Of a stretch of 64,000 bases of DNA, positions 19,903 to 29,269 are shown one piece after another. The position numbers and the translations under genes are program-made. Source of the DNA: Helicobacter pylori (lineage in GTDB: Bacteria; Campylobacterota; Campylobacteria; Campylobacterales; Helicobacteraceae); the NCBI RefSeq assembly GCF_016748675.1, contig NZ_CP051534.1:682001-746000 (forward strand). Direction: 5' to 3'. The notes beneath the pieces were generated by a model. It was not told the origin of the DNA. It worked only from the letters and a program-made list of their open reading frames with translations, and did no database searches. Numbering within the stretch: position 1 is the stretch's first letter; the number at the start of each line of letters is the position of its first letter.

Positions 19903-21075
19903 ATGCCCTATTCTTCTAAAGTCCAATCCCTTTCAGAATCCGCAACGATCGCTATCAGCACGCTCGCTAAAGAATTGAAATCGCAAGGAAAAGATATTTT
20001 AAGTTTTTCAGCGGGCGAGCCTGATTTTGACACCCCGCAAGCGATCAAAGATGCGGCTGTAAAAGCCCTAAATGACGGCTTCACCAAATACACTCCAGTG
20101 GCTGGGATCCCTGAATTACTAAAAGCGATCGCTTTTAAATTGAAAAAAGAAAACAACCTGGATTATGAACCGAGTGAAATTCTGGTGAGCAATGGCGCTA
20201 AGCAAAGCTTGTTCAATGCGATTCAAGCTTTAATAGAAGAGGGCGATGAGGTGGTTATCCCTGTGCCTTTTTGGGTAACTTACCCTGAGCTTGTGAAATA
20301 CAGCGGAGGAGTGAGTCAATTCATTCAAACCGATGAAAAAAGCCACTTTAAAATCACCCCAAAGCAACTTAAAGACGCCTTAAACCCCAAAACAAAAATG
20401 CTCATTCTCACCACCCCATCAAACCCTACCGGCATGCTTTATAGTAAGGCGGAGTTAGAGGCTTTAGGCGAAGTTTTGAAAGACACCAAAGTTTGGGTGC
20501 TTAGCGATGAAATTTATGAAAAGCTTGTCTATAAAGGGGAGTTTGTTTCTTGCGCGGCGGTGAGTGAAGAGATGAAAAAACGCACCATTACCATTAATGG
20601 CTTGAGCAAGTCAGTGGCGATGACAGGCTGGCGTATGGGCTATGCGGCGAGCAAGGATAAAAAATTAGTCAAATTGATGAGTAATTTGCAAAGCCAATGC
20701 ACTTCCAATATCAATTCTATCACGCAAATGGCTTCTATTGTTGCACTTGAAGGGTTAGTGGATAAAGAAATTGAAACGATGCGTCAGGCTTTTGAAAAGC
20801 GCTGTAATTTGGCCCACGAAAAAATCAATGCGATTGAAGGGCTAAACGCTTTAAAACCTGATGGGGCGTTTTATCTGTTTATTAATATTGGCAGTCTTTG
20901 TGGGGGGGATTCGATGCGATTTTGCCATGAGTTGTTAGAAAAAGAAGGCGTAGCGTTAGTGCCTGGAAAGGCTTTTGGATTGGAAGGCTATGTTCGTTTG
21001 TCTTTTGCATGCTCAGAAGAACAGATTGAAAAGGGGATTGAACGCATCGCTCGCTTTGTCAAATCAAAAGGATAA
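19903..21075 (+). CDS. aspB: Class I PLP aminotransferase (aspartate aminotransferase)
   Basis: Cytoplasmic transaminase, 390 residues, of the AspB/AAT Ib group. Substrate and cofactor segments are FSAGEPDFDTP, NPTGMLYS, the Asp of LSDEIYEKL, and the Schiff-base lysine in NGLSKSVAMTGWRMGY. It most likely interconverts aspartate and oxaloacetate; other amino-acid specificity cannot be excluded. It has its own promoter and stands alone between horF and a homopolymer-bearing leader. Confidence 0.92.
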   Translation: MPYSSKVQSLSESATIAISTLAKELKSQGKDILSFSAGEPDFDTPQAIKDAAVKALNDGFTKYTPVAGIPELLKAIAFKLKKENNLDYEPSEILVSNGAKQSLFNAIQALIEEGDEVVIPVPFWVTYPELVKYSGGVSQFIQTDEKSHFKITPKQLKDALNPKTKMLILTTPSNPTGMLYSKAELEALGEVLKDTKVWVLSDEIYEKLVYKGEFVSCAAVSEEMKKRTITINGLSKSVAMTGWRMGYAASKDKKLVKLMSNLQSQCTSNINSITQMASIVALEGLVDKEIETMRQAFEKRCNLAHEKINAIEGLNALKPDGAFYLFINIGSLCGGDSMRFCHELLEKEGVALVPGKAFGLEGYVRLSFACSEEQIEKGIERIARFVKSKG

Positions 21076-21088
21076 AAAATTGGTATTT

Positions 21089-21105
21089 AAAAAAAAGGGG
21101 GGGGG
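21089..21105 (+). repeat. A8G9 homopolymer double tract
   Basis: Eight A (21089-21096) directly followed by nine G (21097-21105), 14 bases after the aspB stop and 62 bases before the TATAAT of the next gene. Tracts of this kind are slippage-prone in H. pylori. This one is intergenic, so it could tune transcription rather than switch a frame. Confidence 0.85.
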
Positions 21106-21166
21106 TTAATCTTGTTTAGGATTTTATTTTGGGATTTTATATTGTAGTTTAAGCGGTGTAGCGTGG

Positions 21167-21172
21167 TATAAT
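21167..21172 (+). promoter_or_regulatory. Promoter -10 (TATAAT)
   Basis: Consensus TATAAT in GTGGTATAATGG. The expected transcription start near 21180 puts the difH-like site inside the 5' leader of the 21242 gene. Confidence 0.65.
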
Positions 21173-21183
21173 GGTTTGATTTA

Positions 21184-21213
21184 AAAGTTTGAAAAGTGCA
21201 GTTTTCATAACTA
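21184..21213. other. difH: Probable difH site (XerH recombination site)
   Basis: Two imperfectly inverted ~12-bp arms, each with GAAAA/TTTTC flanking a 6-bp centre: GAAAA at 21191-21195, GTGCAG at 21196-21201, TTTTC at 21202-21206. The minus strand reads AGTTATGAAAACTGCAC, the pattern I recall for H. pylori difH. The arms match at about 8 of 12 positions, as is usual for dif sites. xerH lies about 1.45 kb downstream, as in other epsilonproteobacteria where dif and xerH are linked. It should be where XerH resolves chromosome dimers. Confidence 0.8.
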
Positions 21214-21241
21214 AAAGAGATTTTTGAGAAAGGAATAATAA

Positions 21242-22647
21242 ATGGCAATAAGATTTGGGGTTATCTTTATCGATAATTTTATCGGTAGCATCAATGGTAG
21301 AGAAACTAAACAACAATTAAGATTGATTTTAAAGCGTAAGAGTGGGCTTGATTTTATAAGGTTTATTGAAGCTACTGCTTCTTATACTAATTTAAAGCAT
21401 AAGAGAAAGGTTAGTTTTGAAGAGTGTGCTGTTTTTTACACTAATGCTGATTTTTTTAGAATAGAAAGAGAAATAACAAGTTTTTTAGTATTTCAAAACG
21501 ATCGAAGTGTAACGCTTAACAATGATCCAAGTGCAACATTCAATTTAAAAAACTATTTGTTAGTATTGGCGAAAAAGTTTGATTGTAGTGTTTGTTATTG
21601 TGAAAACATAAACACACAAAAAATTGAATGGATTAGCACTAACCATTCGGATTTTGGAGAAATACTGCATGAATTCTCGGACATTACATCCTATGAATTA
21701 CCACAATTTCTCACAGACTTAAAGGATAAAATAATTGAATTTAATTTTCATAAGAAAATTATAAATAATGGCTTACCTTTTGGGATTATTTTTATCGTTA
21801 GCGACCCTGAAAACCTTATTGATATTGGTGATAAAACCAAAAAGTTAGAATCATGTTTTTATAATTATAAGAATAGTCGTTTTTCTTACTTCCCAATTAT
21901 AACTGAAGACTATTTAATTTTAGATAATCTAAAAAGCTATTTCATATTTCAAAATGAGCCAAGTGTAACATTATTCAATGATGATGAGAGCGAAAAACCA
22001 TTCAATTTAAAACAACACTTGTTGGAACTCAAAAAGGAATTAGGGTTTGAGCCATTGGGTATTTTCTATTGCGAAAATGCAAACACACACAAAATTGAAT
22101 TGATTAGTAATGAACCTAAGGATTTCAAAGGGGTATTGCTTGAATTTTCACAAATTACATCTTTATCCCCTAATGAATTGCCACAATTTCTTGCAAACTT
22201 TAAGTTTTCAAAAAGTACCTATGGAATAGATAAGGCTGAATTTTCTCTATCAAATCTCTCTTTAGAAAATATGACCCCTATTGACAACTTATTATCTACC
22301 CTTAAACGCAATATAAAGAATACCTTTGATCGTTATTCATGGCATGGTTATTCTAAAATTCCACAAGAAAAAAGGATAGCCAAAATAAAAAAGCAAGTGA
22401 ATGAAGAAATTAAGATAAATCCTTCTTTTTGTAATTATAGAGTAGACTCTGAACAAAGCCGCAAGATATCTTTAATGTTGGCAACTCTTTATTAAAAGAG
22501 TCAAGTCAGTTAATTATTGAAGTGCATAGAGAAGCGTTGGATCTAGAGAATATTGATCGGCTTGTTGAAAAAAATCATAGCCACGGTTCTTTAGCGCGTC
22601 ATGTTAGAGAAGGCTATTTTATTCTTGACACACACTTGAAAGAATAA
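21242..22647 (+). pseudogene. Two-repeat hypothetical protein (HP0673-like), frameshifted near its 3' end
   Basis: I do not recognise a function. The intact frame gives 417 residues to 22495. Two diverged tandem units of ~160 residues are visible: RFGVIFIDNF...FQNDRSVTL...FNLKNYLLVL...CYCENINTQKIE and PFGIIFIVSD...FQNEPSVTL...FNLKQHLLEL...FYCENANTHKIE. Near 22462 the frame is lost: SRKISLMLATLY-stop, whereas the next frame reads DIFNVGNSLLKESSQLII and stays open to TAA at 22645-22647. Adding one A (AAG to AAAG) would join them into about 468 residues. No signal peptide. AAGGA ribosome site. AT-rich compared with neighbours, perhaps acquired. Confidence 0.7.
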
Positions 22648-22660
22648 AGTTAAACCCTAA

Positions 22661-23731
22661 ATGAAACACCCCCTAGAAGAATTAAAAGACCCTATAGAAA
22701 ATCTTTTGCTATGGATTGGGCGCTTTTTGCGTTACAAATGCACAAGCCTGTCTAATTCCCAAGTGAAAGATCAAAACAAGGTTTTTGAATGCTTGAACGA
22801 ATTCAATCATGCGTTCGTCAATTCAAGTCAATTGGAAAAAGTTTGTAAAAAAGCCCGTAACGCCGGATTACTAGGGATCAACACCTACGCACTGCCCCTA
22901 CTCAAATTTTACGAATACGCTCAAAAGCTTTCTTTAAAATCGCTCAAAAGCATAGACGAAGTCATGTTGGCTGAATTTTTGAGTATTTATACCGGAGGCT
23001 TGAGTTTAGCCACTAAGAAAAATTACCGGATCGCCCTACTCGGGCTTTTTAGCTACATAGACAAGCAAAATCAAGATGAAAATGAAAAATCTTATATCTA
23101 TAATATCACGCTTAAAAACATCAGTGGAGTCAATCAAAGCGCAGGCAACAAGCTCCCTACTCATTTAAACAATGAAGAATTAGAAAAATTTTTAGAGAGC
23201 ATTGATAAAATAGAAATGTCCGCTAAAGTGCGCGCCAGAAACCGCCTGCTCATTAAAATCATCGTTTTTACAGGCATGCGTTCTAATGAAGCTTTGCAGC
23301 TTAAAATAAAGGATTTTACTTTAGAAAATGGCTGTTATACGATTTTGATTAAAGGTAAGGGCGATAAATACAGAGCGGTGATGCTCAAAGCTTTCCATAT
23401 TGAGAGCCTTTTGAAAGAATGGCTCACAGAAAGGGAATTGTATCCTGTTAAAAACGATTTATTGTTTTGCAACCAAAAAGGCATGGCTTTAACGCAAGCT
23501 TATTTGTATAAGCAAGTGGAGCGCATCATCAATTTTGCCGGACTCAGGCGAGAAAAAAATGGGGCGCACATGTTAAGACATTCTTTTGCGACCTTGCTTT
23601 ATCAAAAACGCCATGATTTGATTTTAGTTCAAGAAGCCCTAGGGCATGCGAGCTTGAATACCAGTAGGATTTACACGCATTTTGACAAGCAGCGTTTAGA
23701 AGAAGCGGCGAGCATTTGGGAAGAAAATTAA
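22661..23731 (+). CDS. xerH: Tyrosine recombinase XerH
   Basis: The single chromosomal Xer recombinase of Helicobacter, acting at difH for dimer resolution and segregation. 356 residues with an N-terminal SAM-like core-binding domain and a C-terminal catalytic domain. Catalytic residues are visible: Arg in TGMRSNEALQL, His/Arg in HMLRHSFATLL, His in ALGHASLNTSRI and the nucleophile Tyr in RIYTHF. A family-specific extension replaces the XerC/XerD pair. A probable difH lies upstream (21184-21213). XerT, the plasticity-zone paralogue, is a less likely identity given the gene neighbourhood. Confidence 0.93.
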   Translation: MKHPLEELKDPIENLLLWIGRFLRYKCTSLSNSQVKDQNKVFECLNEFNHAFVNSSQLEKVCKKARNAGLLGINTYALPLLKFYEYAQKLSLKSLKSIDEVMLAEFLSIYTGGLSLATKKNYRIALLGLFSYIDKQNQDENEKSYIYNITLKNISGVNQSAGNKLPTHLNNEELEKFLESIDKIEMSAKVRARNRLLIKIIVFTGMRSNEALQLKIKDFTLENGCYTILIKGKGDKYRAVMLKAFHIESLLKEWLTERELYPVKNDLLFCNQKGMALTQAYLYKQVERIINFAGLRREKNGAHMLRHSFATLLYQKRHDLILVQEALGHASLNTSRIYTHFDKQRLEEAASIWEEN

Positions 23732-23817
23732 AAACACCCCCTACTCCCTTAAAAAAATGATTTTTACCATAAAACGACTAAAACCCCCATTTTTTAAGAA
23801 ATTAAAGAGTTTTTAGC

Positions 23818-24300
23818 TTAATTATTTAAAATTTTGCTTTCAAATTCTAATAGCCACTTTTTGACTTCTATGCCCCCATTATACCCCCCTAAAGCGCCAT
23901 TTTTACGCACCACTCTATGACAAGGCACGATCAAAGAAATAGGGTTATTATAATTAGCGTTGCCAATCGCTCTGCAAGATTTAGGGTTATTAATGAGCTT
24001 TGCGATTTCATCGTAACTTTTTGTCTTGCCATAAGGGATAGTCATTAACGCAGACCAAACTTGTTTTTGAAAAGAAGTCCCTATCAAATCTAAAGGCGTA
24101 TCAAATTCAAAAAGTTGTCCCAAGAAATAACGCTCTAAGGCTTGAACGCTGAGTTTTAATGGGGTATTCATAGGGGTGTTATGAGAAAAATTGGTCGTAT
24201 CAAAATCCAACCTTAATAAATGGCTCTCATTAGCGCACAAATGCAGATACTCTAAAGGGAAGCTCTTAGGGGTCTTAAAATAATAGTGGTATAAAACCAT
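23818..24300 (-). CDS. ogt: Methylated-DNA-protein cysteine methyltransferase
   Basis: A suicide repair enzyme that takes the alkyl group from O6-alkylguanine. The acceptor motif VPCHRVV and the helix-turn-helix (VWSALMTIPYGKTKSYDEIAKLI, in pieces) are present, with the asparagine hinge RAIGNANYNNP. 160 residues from the ATG; a TTG one codon upstream is directly against the stop of the permease gene, so the two are probably one transcript. Confidence 0.93.
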   Translation of the reverse strand: MVLYHYYFKTPKSFPLEYLHLCANESHLLRLDFDTTNFSHNTPMNTPLKLSVQALERYFLGQLFEFDTPLDLIGTSFQKQVWSALMTIPYGKTKSYDEIAKLINNPKSCRAIGNANYNNPISLIVPCHRVVRKNGALGGYNGGIEVKKWLLEFESKILNN

Positions 24301-24303
24301 CAA

Positions 24304-25071
24304 TTAAAAAAAGAGTTTGTATAAAATAATCAACAGCGACAAACCATACACCCCTAAAATCAAAGCTTTATGCATTTTTTCATTCAAAAGCCCCATGATC
24401 CATTTAATCCCAATGCTCACGCCCATAACAGAGCCTAAGCCCACAATCGCCCCTGCTAAGAGCACTTCTTTATTGATGATGTGGTGATAGATTAAAGAAA
24501 AAGCTCCTGAAATAGAAGAAAACAGAATAAAAAATAACCCTAACGCCACGCATTTTTTAGAATCATACCCTAAAAAATAATGCATCAAAGGCACCATGAG
24601 CATCCCCCCACCAATCCCTAAAGTGATGGCAAAAAATCCTGTGAGTGCGCCAATTAAAAATAATTTTAAACCTTGCAAATGATAGCGTCTAGTATCCGCT
24701 ATCAAATCTTTTTTTTTGGGTTTCAAAACAAATTGGATCATAGAATACACGACTAAAAGCGCGAAAATAACCATTAAAATTTTACTGGAAACGATTTTTA
24801 AAACAAATCCGCTAAAACTCGCCCCTATCAGCCCCCCTGCCCCTATCAACAAGCCTAAAGAAAAATCAAGCGATTTTTTTTTGAAATTCAAAACAGATCC
24901 CACAAACGATGAAAGCGCCATTTGCAAAATGGAAATCCCAATGGATTCTTCAAAAGAATGCCCGGTTGCGAGCATGATAGGGACAATGATCAACCCCCCA
25001 CCAATGCCAAAAATCCCTGACAGAATGCCAGTAAAAAGCCCTATCGCTATGTATAACGCATAAATATCCAT
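24304..25071 (-). CDS. TauE/SafE-family membrane permease
   Basis: A 255-residue inner-membrane protein with about eight hydrophobic helices. The paired glycine-rich signatures GIFGIGGGLIIVPIML and ITLGIGGGMLMVPLM mark the two halves of the TauE/SafE (DUF81) family. Such proteins export sulfite, sulfoacetate or related anions; the substrate here is unknown. It starts with an AAGGG-type site and abuts ogt downstream. Confidence 0.88.
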   Translation of the reverse strand: MDIYALYIAIGLFTGILSGIFGIGGGLIIVPIMLATGHSFEESIGISILQMALSSFVGSVLNFKKKSLDFSLGLLIGAGGLIGASFSGFVLKIVSSKILMVIFALLVVYSMIQFVLKPKKKDLIADTRRYHLQGLKLFLIGALTGFFAITLGIGGGMLMVPLMHYFLGYDSKKCVALGLFFILFSSISGAFSLIYHHIINKEVLLAGAIVGLGSVMGVSIGIKWIMGLLNEKMHKALILGVYGLSLLIILYKLFF

Positions 25072-25182
25072 AAAAACCCTTAAAAAAGTAAAACCCCCTC
25101 TTAAAAGAAAATTAAAAACAACCCTATTTTAATCAAACGCCAATACCAAACCCCCTAAACAACGCTTTTAAAAGCCATGCTT

Positions 25183-26130
25183 TTATTGGTCTGTTTTGTT
25201 CTTGCAACACAAAACATGCGAATCATCATTGGGTTCGCTGACTGAAAGGTTTCTTAATTCATAAGCCAGTTTGACAGACGCCATAGCGTCATCCAAGCCA
25301 AACCCCCCTTGAGCTAAAATCTGTTTGTAGCTTTCTATATACAGGTTATCAAAGCTCTGCGTGAGATTGACTTCTTCGCCCTCTAGGATCATTTTATGAT
25401 AAACCTTTTCTTTAGCCACTCCCATGTGTTCTGGATTGATGGAAAAAAACCATCGTATTTTGGCATGCTCTAAAAAGAGTATCCCGCACACGCAATCAGG
25501 CCCTTCTCTGTTGATAACCTTGTCTTTAACGCCTCCAAACAAATACAATAAAGCGTCAAAGATATTCACTCCCATTTGAGTGGCTAGCCCCCCACTCCTA
25601 TTCACATCCGCTCGCCATGAAGAAAAATACCATTTCCCTTGAACGCTGATATAAGTGAGCGTGATGTCAAACACTTTGCTAGGGTTTTTGTCTAATTCGC
25701 TTTTAATTTTTTCTTTCAAAGCCAGCGTGTCGCAATGCAAGCGCAAGGGCAAAAGACTAAACACCCTTTTTTGGTGTTTCACCTCTAAATCTTTCAATTC
25801 TTGTATTTCGCTAGGGTCTAAAACTAAGGGTTTTTCACAAATCACATGCATGCCGTTTCTTAACCCAAAACGGATATGATCAAAATGCGTGTGCGTAGGC
25901 GTGCAAACGCTCAAATAATTGATTTCTTTACCCATAGCCTTAGACTGCTCTAAATGCTTTTCAAAATCTTCAATATTGGTAAAAAACTCTGATTGCGGGA
26001 AATACTCATCTAAAACCCCCACGCTATCATGAATATCAAAAGAGCAATCCAAAAAATGCCCCGTATCTCTAATCGCTTGCAAGTGCTTGGGCGCGATAAA
26101 CCCCCCTGAACCAATCATAGCAAAAAGCAT
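25183..26130 (-). CDS. Gfo/Idh/MocA oxidoreductase, WbpB/WlbA-like
   Basis: An NAD(P)-dependent sugar oxidoreductase of 315 residues. The N-terminal Rossmann fold starts MLFAMIGSGGFIAPKHLQAI, the catalytic lysine lies in CEKPL, and the C-terminal alpha/beta domain contains RSGGLATQMGVNIFD. WbpB/WlbA enzymes oxidise UDP-GlcNAcA at C3 on the way to di-N-acetylated uronic acids; H. pylori annotations call this an LPS biosynthesis protein. The actual sugar substrate in H. pylori is not evident. Confidence 0.82.
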   Translation of the reverse strand: MLFAMIGSGGFIAPKHLQAIRDTGHFLDCSFDIHDSVGVLDEYFPQSEFFTNIEDFEKHLEQSKAMGKEINYLSVCTPTHTHFDHIRFGLRNGMHVICEKPLVLDPSEIQELKDLEVKHQKRVFSLLPLRLHCDTLALKEKIKSELDKNPSKVFDITLTYISVQGKWYFSSWRADVNRSGGLATQMGVNIFDALLYLFGGVKDKVINREGPDCVCGILFLEHAKIRWFFSINPEHMGVAKEKVYHKMILEGEEVNLTQSFDNLYIESYKQILAQGGFGLDDAMASVKLAYELRNLSVSEPNDDSHVLCCKNKTDQ

Positions 26131-26191
26131 TCATCTTCCTTAAATAATTTTGAATCTCATTTTAGCAAAGATTAGCTTATTTAAGCTTATA

Positions 26192-28558
26192 TTATTGGCA
26201 ATTAAAACACTCCACCGATCGATCCAACACGCTTTTTTCATCTATGCTAGGGCTTTCGCTGCGCAAATAATAAGTGGATTTGAGTCCTAATTTCCAAGCG
26301 AGCGTGTAGATTTCATGCAAGGTTTTACCGCTAGCGTTTTCTATGCGTAAAAACACATTAATGCTTTGGCCTTGATCGATCCACTTTTGGCGCACGGCCG
26401 CTGCTTTAATCAAATCTTTAGCGTCAATATCATAGGCTGATGTGTAAAAATTCCAGGTTTCTACATTCAAATTAGGCACTACAACTGGAATTAGCCCGCT
26501 CAAATTTTCTTCAAACCATTTCTTCTTATAAATGGGTTCAATCGTTTGGGTTGTGCCCACTAAAATAGAAATGGAACTTGTGGGAGCGATCGCCATTAAA
26601 TAGCCATTGCGCATGCCATTAGATTTGACTTTTTCCCTCAAACCTTGCCAATCGCAAGCGTGATTAAAAAGCCCTTTTTCGGTGAGCTTTAAGGCTTCAT
26701 TATTGGCTTTATCAATGGGGAAAATCCCCTTACTCCATTCTGAATTTTCAAAATCCTTATAAACCCCTTTTTCTTTCGCTAAATTCGCGCTCGTGTCAAT
26801 CGCATGGTAGCTGATTTGCTCCATTAAAGCGTCAATTTTTTCTAAATGCTCTTTAGACCCCCAAGCGATTTGATGTTCTGCGAGCATTTGCGCTTCACCC
26901 ATAACCCCTAACCCTATGGCCCTATTTTGTAAATTAGTGGCTTTGACTTTGCGGTTAGGGTAGAAATTCAAATCAATCACATTGTCTAAAAGCCTGACCA
27001 TGATCGGCACGACCCTTTTAATGTCTTCTTCAGTGTTGATCTTGCTTAAATTGATGCTCGCCAGATTACACACCGCCGTTTGCCCGTCTTTAGCGACTTT
27101 AGTAGCGATATAGATTTGCTTGCCCTTAAGAATATCCGTGCTAGTGAGCTTGTTAGCGCATTTAGTGATATTACTATCTGTCGTTACCAACTCTTTTTCT
27201 TCAAAAAAATCTATGGTACCATCGGTGTATTCTATTTGCATGTAGTAGTGGTTGGGTGCGGTATTTTGAAAAATCTCTGTGCATAAATTAGACGATCGAA
27301 TGATTCCTGCATGAGCGTTTGGGTTGCACCGATTGGCGTTATCTTTAAAGGCTAAGAAAGGTAAACCGGCTTCAAAATAATTCATTAAGATTTTTTTCCA
27401 TAAATCTTTAGCGTTAATGTATTCTTTAATGATTTTGGGATCCTTTTCATACTCTAAATAGCGTTTTTCAAAATCCTGCCCATAAAGCTCAGTCAAATCC
27501 TTACACTCATAAGGGTCAAACAAAGTCCACATCGCATCTTCTAAAACCCTCTTCATGAACAAATCGCACACCCAAAGGGCCGGGAACAAATCATGCGCTC
27601 TTCGCCTTTCATCGCCGCTATTTTTCCTTAAATCAATGAACTCCATCACATCAATGTGCCAAATTTCCAAATACACCGCAATCGCACCCTTTCGTGTGCC
27701 TAATTGATCCACCGCAATCGCCACATCGTTAGCGATTTTTAAAAACGGGATCGTGCCAGCGCTCGCATTTTTATGCCCATCAATATAACTCCCAATAGAG
27801 CGCACCAAAGAAAAATCCCAACCAATCCCTCCGCCGTATTTGGATAACAGCGCCATTTCCTTATAGCTGTCAAAAATCCCCTCAATATTATCTGGTGTGC
27901 TGCCAATATAACATGAGCTTAGCTGGTGTTTGGTGGTGCGGGCGTTCGCTAGAGTGGGGGTCGCGCACATCGCTTCAAACTTGCTTAACACTTCATAAAA
28001 TTCTAAAGCGATTTTATTAGGTTCTTGTTCGTTTTGCGCTAAAAACATCGCAATGCTCATAAACATGTGTTGGGGCAATTCAATAGGGTTGTTGTTAGCG
28101 TCTTTTAACAAATAGCGATCATACAAGGTTTTAATCCCTAAATAATTGAATTGGAAATCCCTTTCAGGCTTGATCTGGCTATTTAAAAACTCTAAATCAA
28201 ATTTTTCCTTAAAGCCCTTAAGGATGCGGCCCTTTTCTTCAGCGTTTTCAAAATACTCTTTCAAATGCCTATACCCTGTAAAACCACTTACTTTATGGTA
28301 TAAATCATACAAAAAAAGCCTTGAGGCGACAAAGCTCCAATTAGGCGTGTCAATATCTATTTTATCCACAGCGGTTTTAATCAAAGTTTGTTGGATTTCT
28401 TCAGTAGTGATCTTATCCCTGAATTGCAACCTCGCATCCACTTCCAGCTCACTTTGGCTCACGCCCTCTAAATTGTCCGTAGCGTCCTTAGTGTATTTTT
28501 GGATTTTGGTAATGTCCAAAGGCTCAATGCGCCCGTTTCGTTTAACCACTGTAATCAA
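26192..28558 (-). CDS. nrdA: Ribonucleoside-diphosphate reductase alpha subunit (class Ia)
   Basis: The large catalytic subunit of aerobic ribonucleotide reductase, 788 residues. An N-terminal ATP-cone (VVKRNGRIEPLDITKIQKY), the barrel with CYIGSTPDNIEGI (first redox cysteine), the NLCTEIFQ active-site segment, and the C-terminal redox pair CFNCQ that re-reduces the site are all present. The start is TTG behind an AAAGGA site (ATG is absent nearby). nrdB is not in the window. A TACAAT -10 candidate lies upstream near 28600. Confidence 0.96.
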   Translation of the reverse strand: MITVVKRNGRIEPLDITKIQKYTKDATDNLEGVSQSELEVDARLQFRDKITTEEIQQTLIKTAVDKIDIDTPNWSFVASRLFLYDLYHKVSGFTGYRHLKEYFENAEEKGRILKGFKEKFDLEFLNSQIKPERDFQFNYLGIKTLYDRYLLKDANNNPIELPQHMFMSIAMFLAQNEQEPNKIALEFYEVLSKFEAMCATPTLANARTTKHQLSSCYIGSTPDNIEGIFDSYKEMALLSKYGGGIGWDFSLVRSIGSYIDGHKNASAGTIPFLKIANDVAIAVDQLGTRKGAIAVYLEIWHIDVMEFIDLRKNSGDERRRAHDLFPALWVCDLFMKRVLEDAMWTLFDPYECKDLTELYGQDFEKRYLEYEKDPKIIKEYINAKDLWKKILMNYFEAGLPFLAFKDNANRCNPNAHAGIIRSSNLCTEIFQNTAPNHYYMQIEYTDGTIDFFEEKELVTTDSNITKCANKLTSTDILKGKQIYIATKVAKDGQTAVCNLASINLSKINTEEDIKRVVPIMVRLLDNVIDLNFYPNRKVKATNLQNRAIGLGVMGEAQMLAEHQIAWGSKEHLEKIDALMEQISYHAIDTSANLAKEKGVYKDFENSEWSKGIFPIDKANNEALKLTEKGLFNHACDWQGLREKVKSNGMRNGYLMAIAPTSSISILVGTTQTIEPIYKKKWFEENLSGLIPVVVPNLNVETWNFYTSAYDIDAKDLIKAAAVRQKWIDQGQSINVFLRIENASGKTLHEIYTLAWKLGLKSTYYLRSESPSIDEKSVLDRSVECFNCQ

Positions 28559-28723
28559 AATTTTTCCTTTAAATCAAATCGTTTTCTTTTAAATTTGGCA
28601 TTGTATCAATAAAAAACTTAAGAAAAAGAAAAGTTCAAGTTGGATCTGTTCTATTAATAAGAATGAGTTTTAAAGTTTTTTAATTTTTTTATACCCCCTC
28701 CATTTAATGCTATTTGGGTTAAA

Positions 28724-29230
28724 TCACCACCCTAATTTAGCGCAAAGCTTAAGAAAACCTTGAAACCCCAAAATGACCAAACCCTCTACAAGGAGATTGC
28801 TAGGATGCCCACAATACGCCGAAATTTCATGCATAGCGATAATAAAGGGTATCGTTAAAAGCATCACATAAAAATCCCTTAGTCTTGCTCCTAACACAGC
28901 GTCATAAAACGCGCCAAAAAACCTAGCCTTAAAAATGGCTTTAAAAAACTTGGGGAATCCTTGCCAAGTTTCAATAACTAAATAACCTGATGACCTGCCT
29001 TTTGGGTTGAACAAGAGATTAGACAACAAAGCCGCTATTAGACCCACTAACCACACATAATAGCTGTATTTAGGGTCAAAAAGCGGATCGCTAGCTGAAC
29101 CATTTATATCATAAAAAATCCTAGTGGTTATGGAGATACATCCTCCATAGACTAGAGCCATTGCCCATCGATATTCCAAATCGCTCAAACGCTTTTTTGA
29201 GCCATTCAAGTTCTCTTTTGTAGTATCCAT
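28724..29230 (-). CDS. Hypothetical inner-membrane protein
   Basis: No family recognised. About 168 residues with roughly three or four hydrophobic segments (MALVYGGCISITTRIFY, YYVWLVGLIAALLSNLLF, FYVMLLTIPFIIAM, LLVEGLVILGFQGFL) and a Lys/Asn-rich cytosolic N-terminus. The frame extends 11 codons further upstream, but the AAAGGA site lies just before the second ATG at 29230, which I take as the start. It follows the glycine-zipper protein gene on the same strand and is probably cotranscribed. Confidence 0.7.
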   Translation of the reverse strand: MDTTKENLNGSKKRLSDLEYRWAMALVYGGCISITTRIFYDINGSASDPLFDPKYSYYVWLVGLIAALLSNLLFNPKGRSSGYLVIETWQGFPKFFKAIFKARFFGAFYDAVLGARLRDFYVMLLTIPFIIAMHEISAYCGHPSNLLVEGLVILGFQGFLKLCAKLGW

Positions 29231-29269
29231 GCTATTTCCTTTCCCCCTATCACCTTGGCTCATTTAAGA

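Noticed and set aside
24304-26130. Possible genomic island around ogt, TauE permease and the sugar oxidoreductase
   Set aside because: Gene order matches the usual H. pylori core as I remember it, and there are no repeats or mobility genes.
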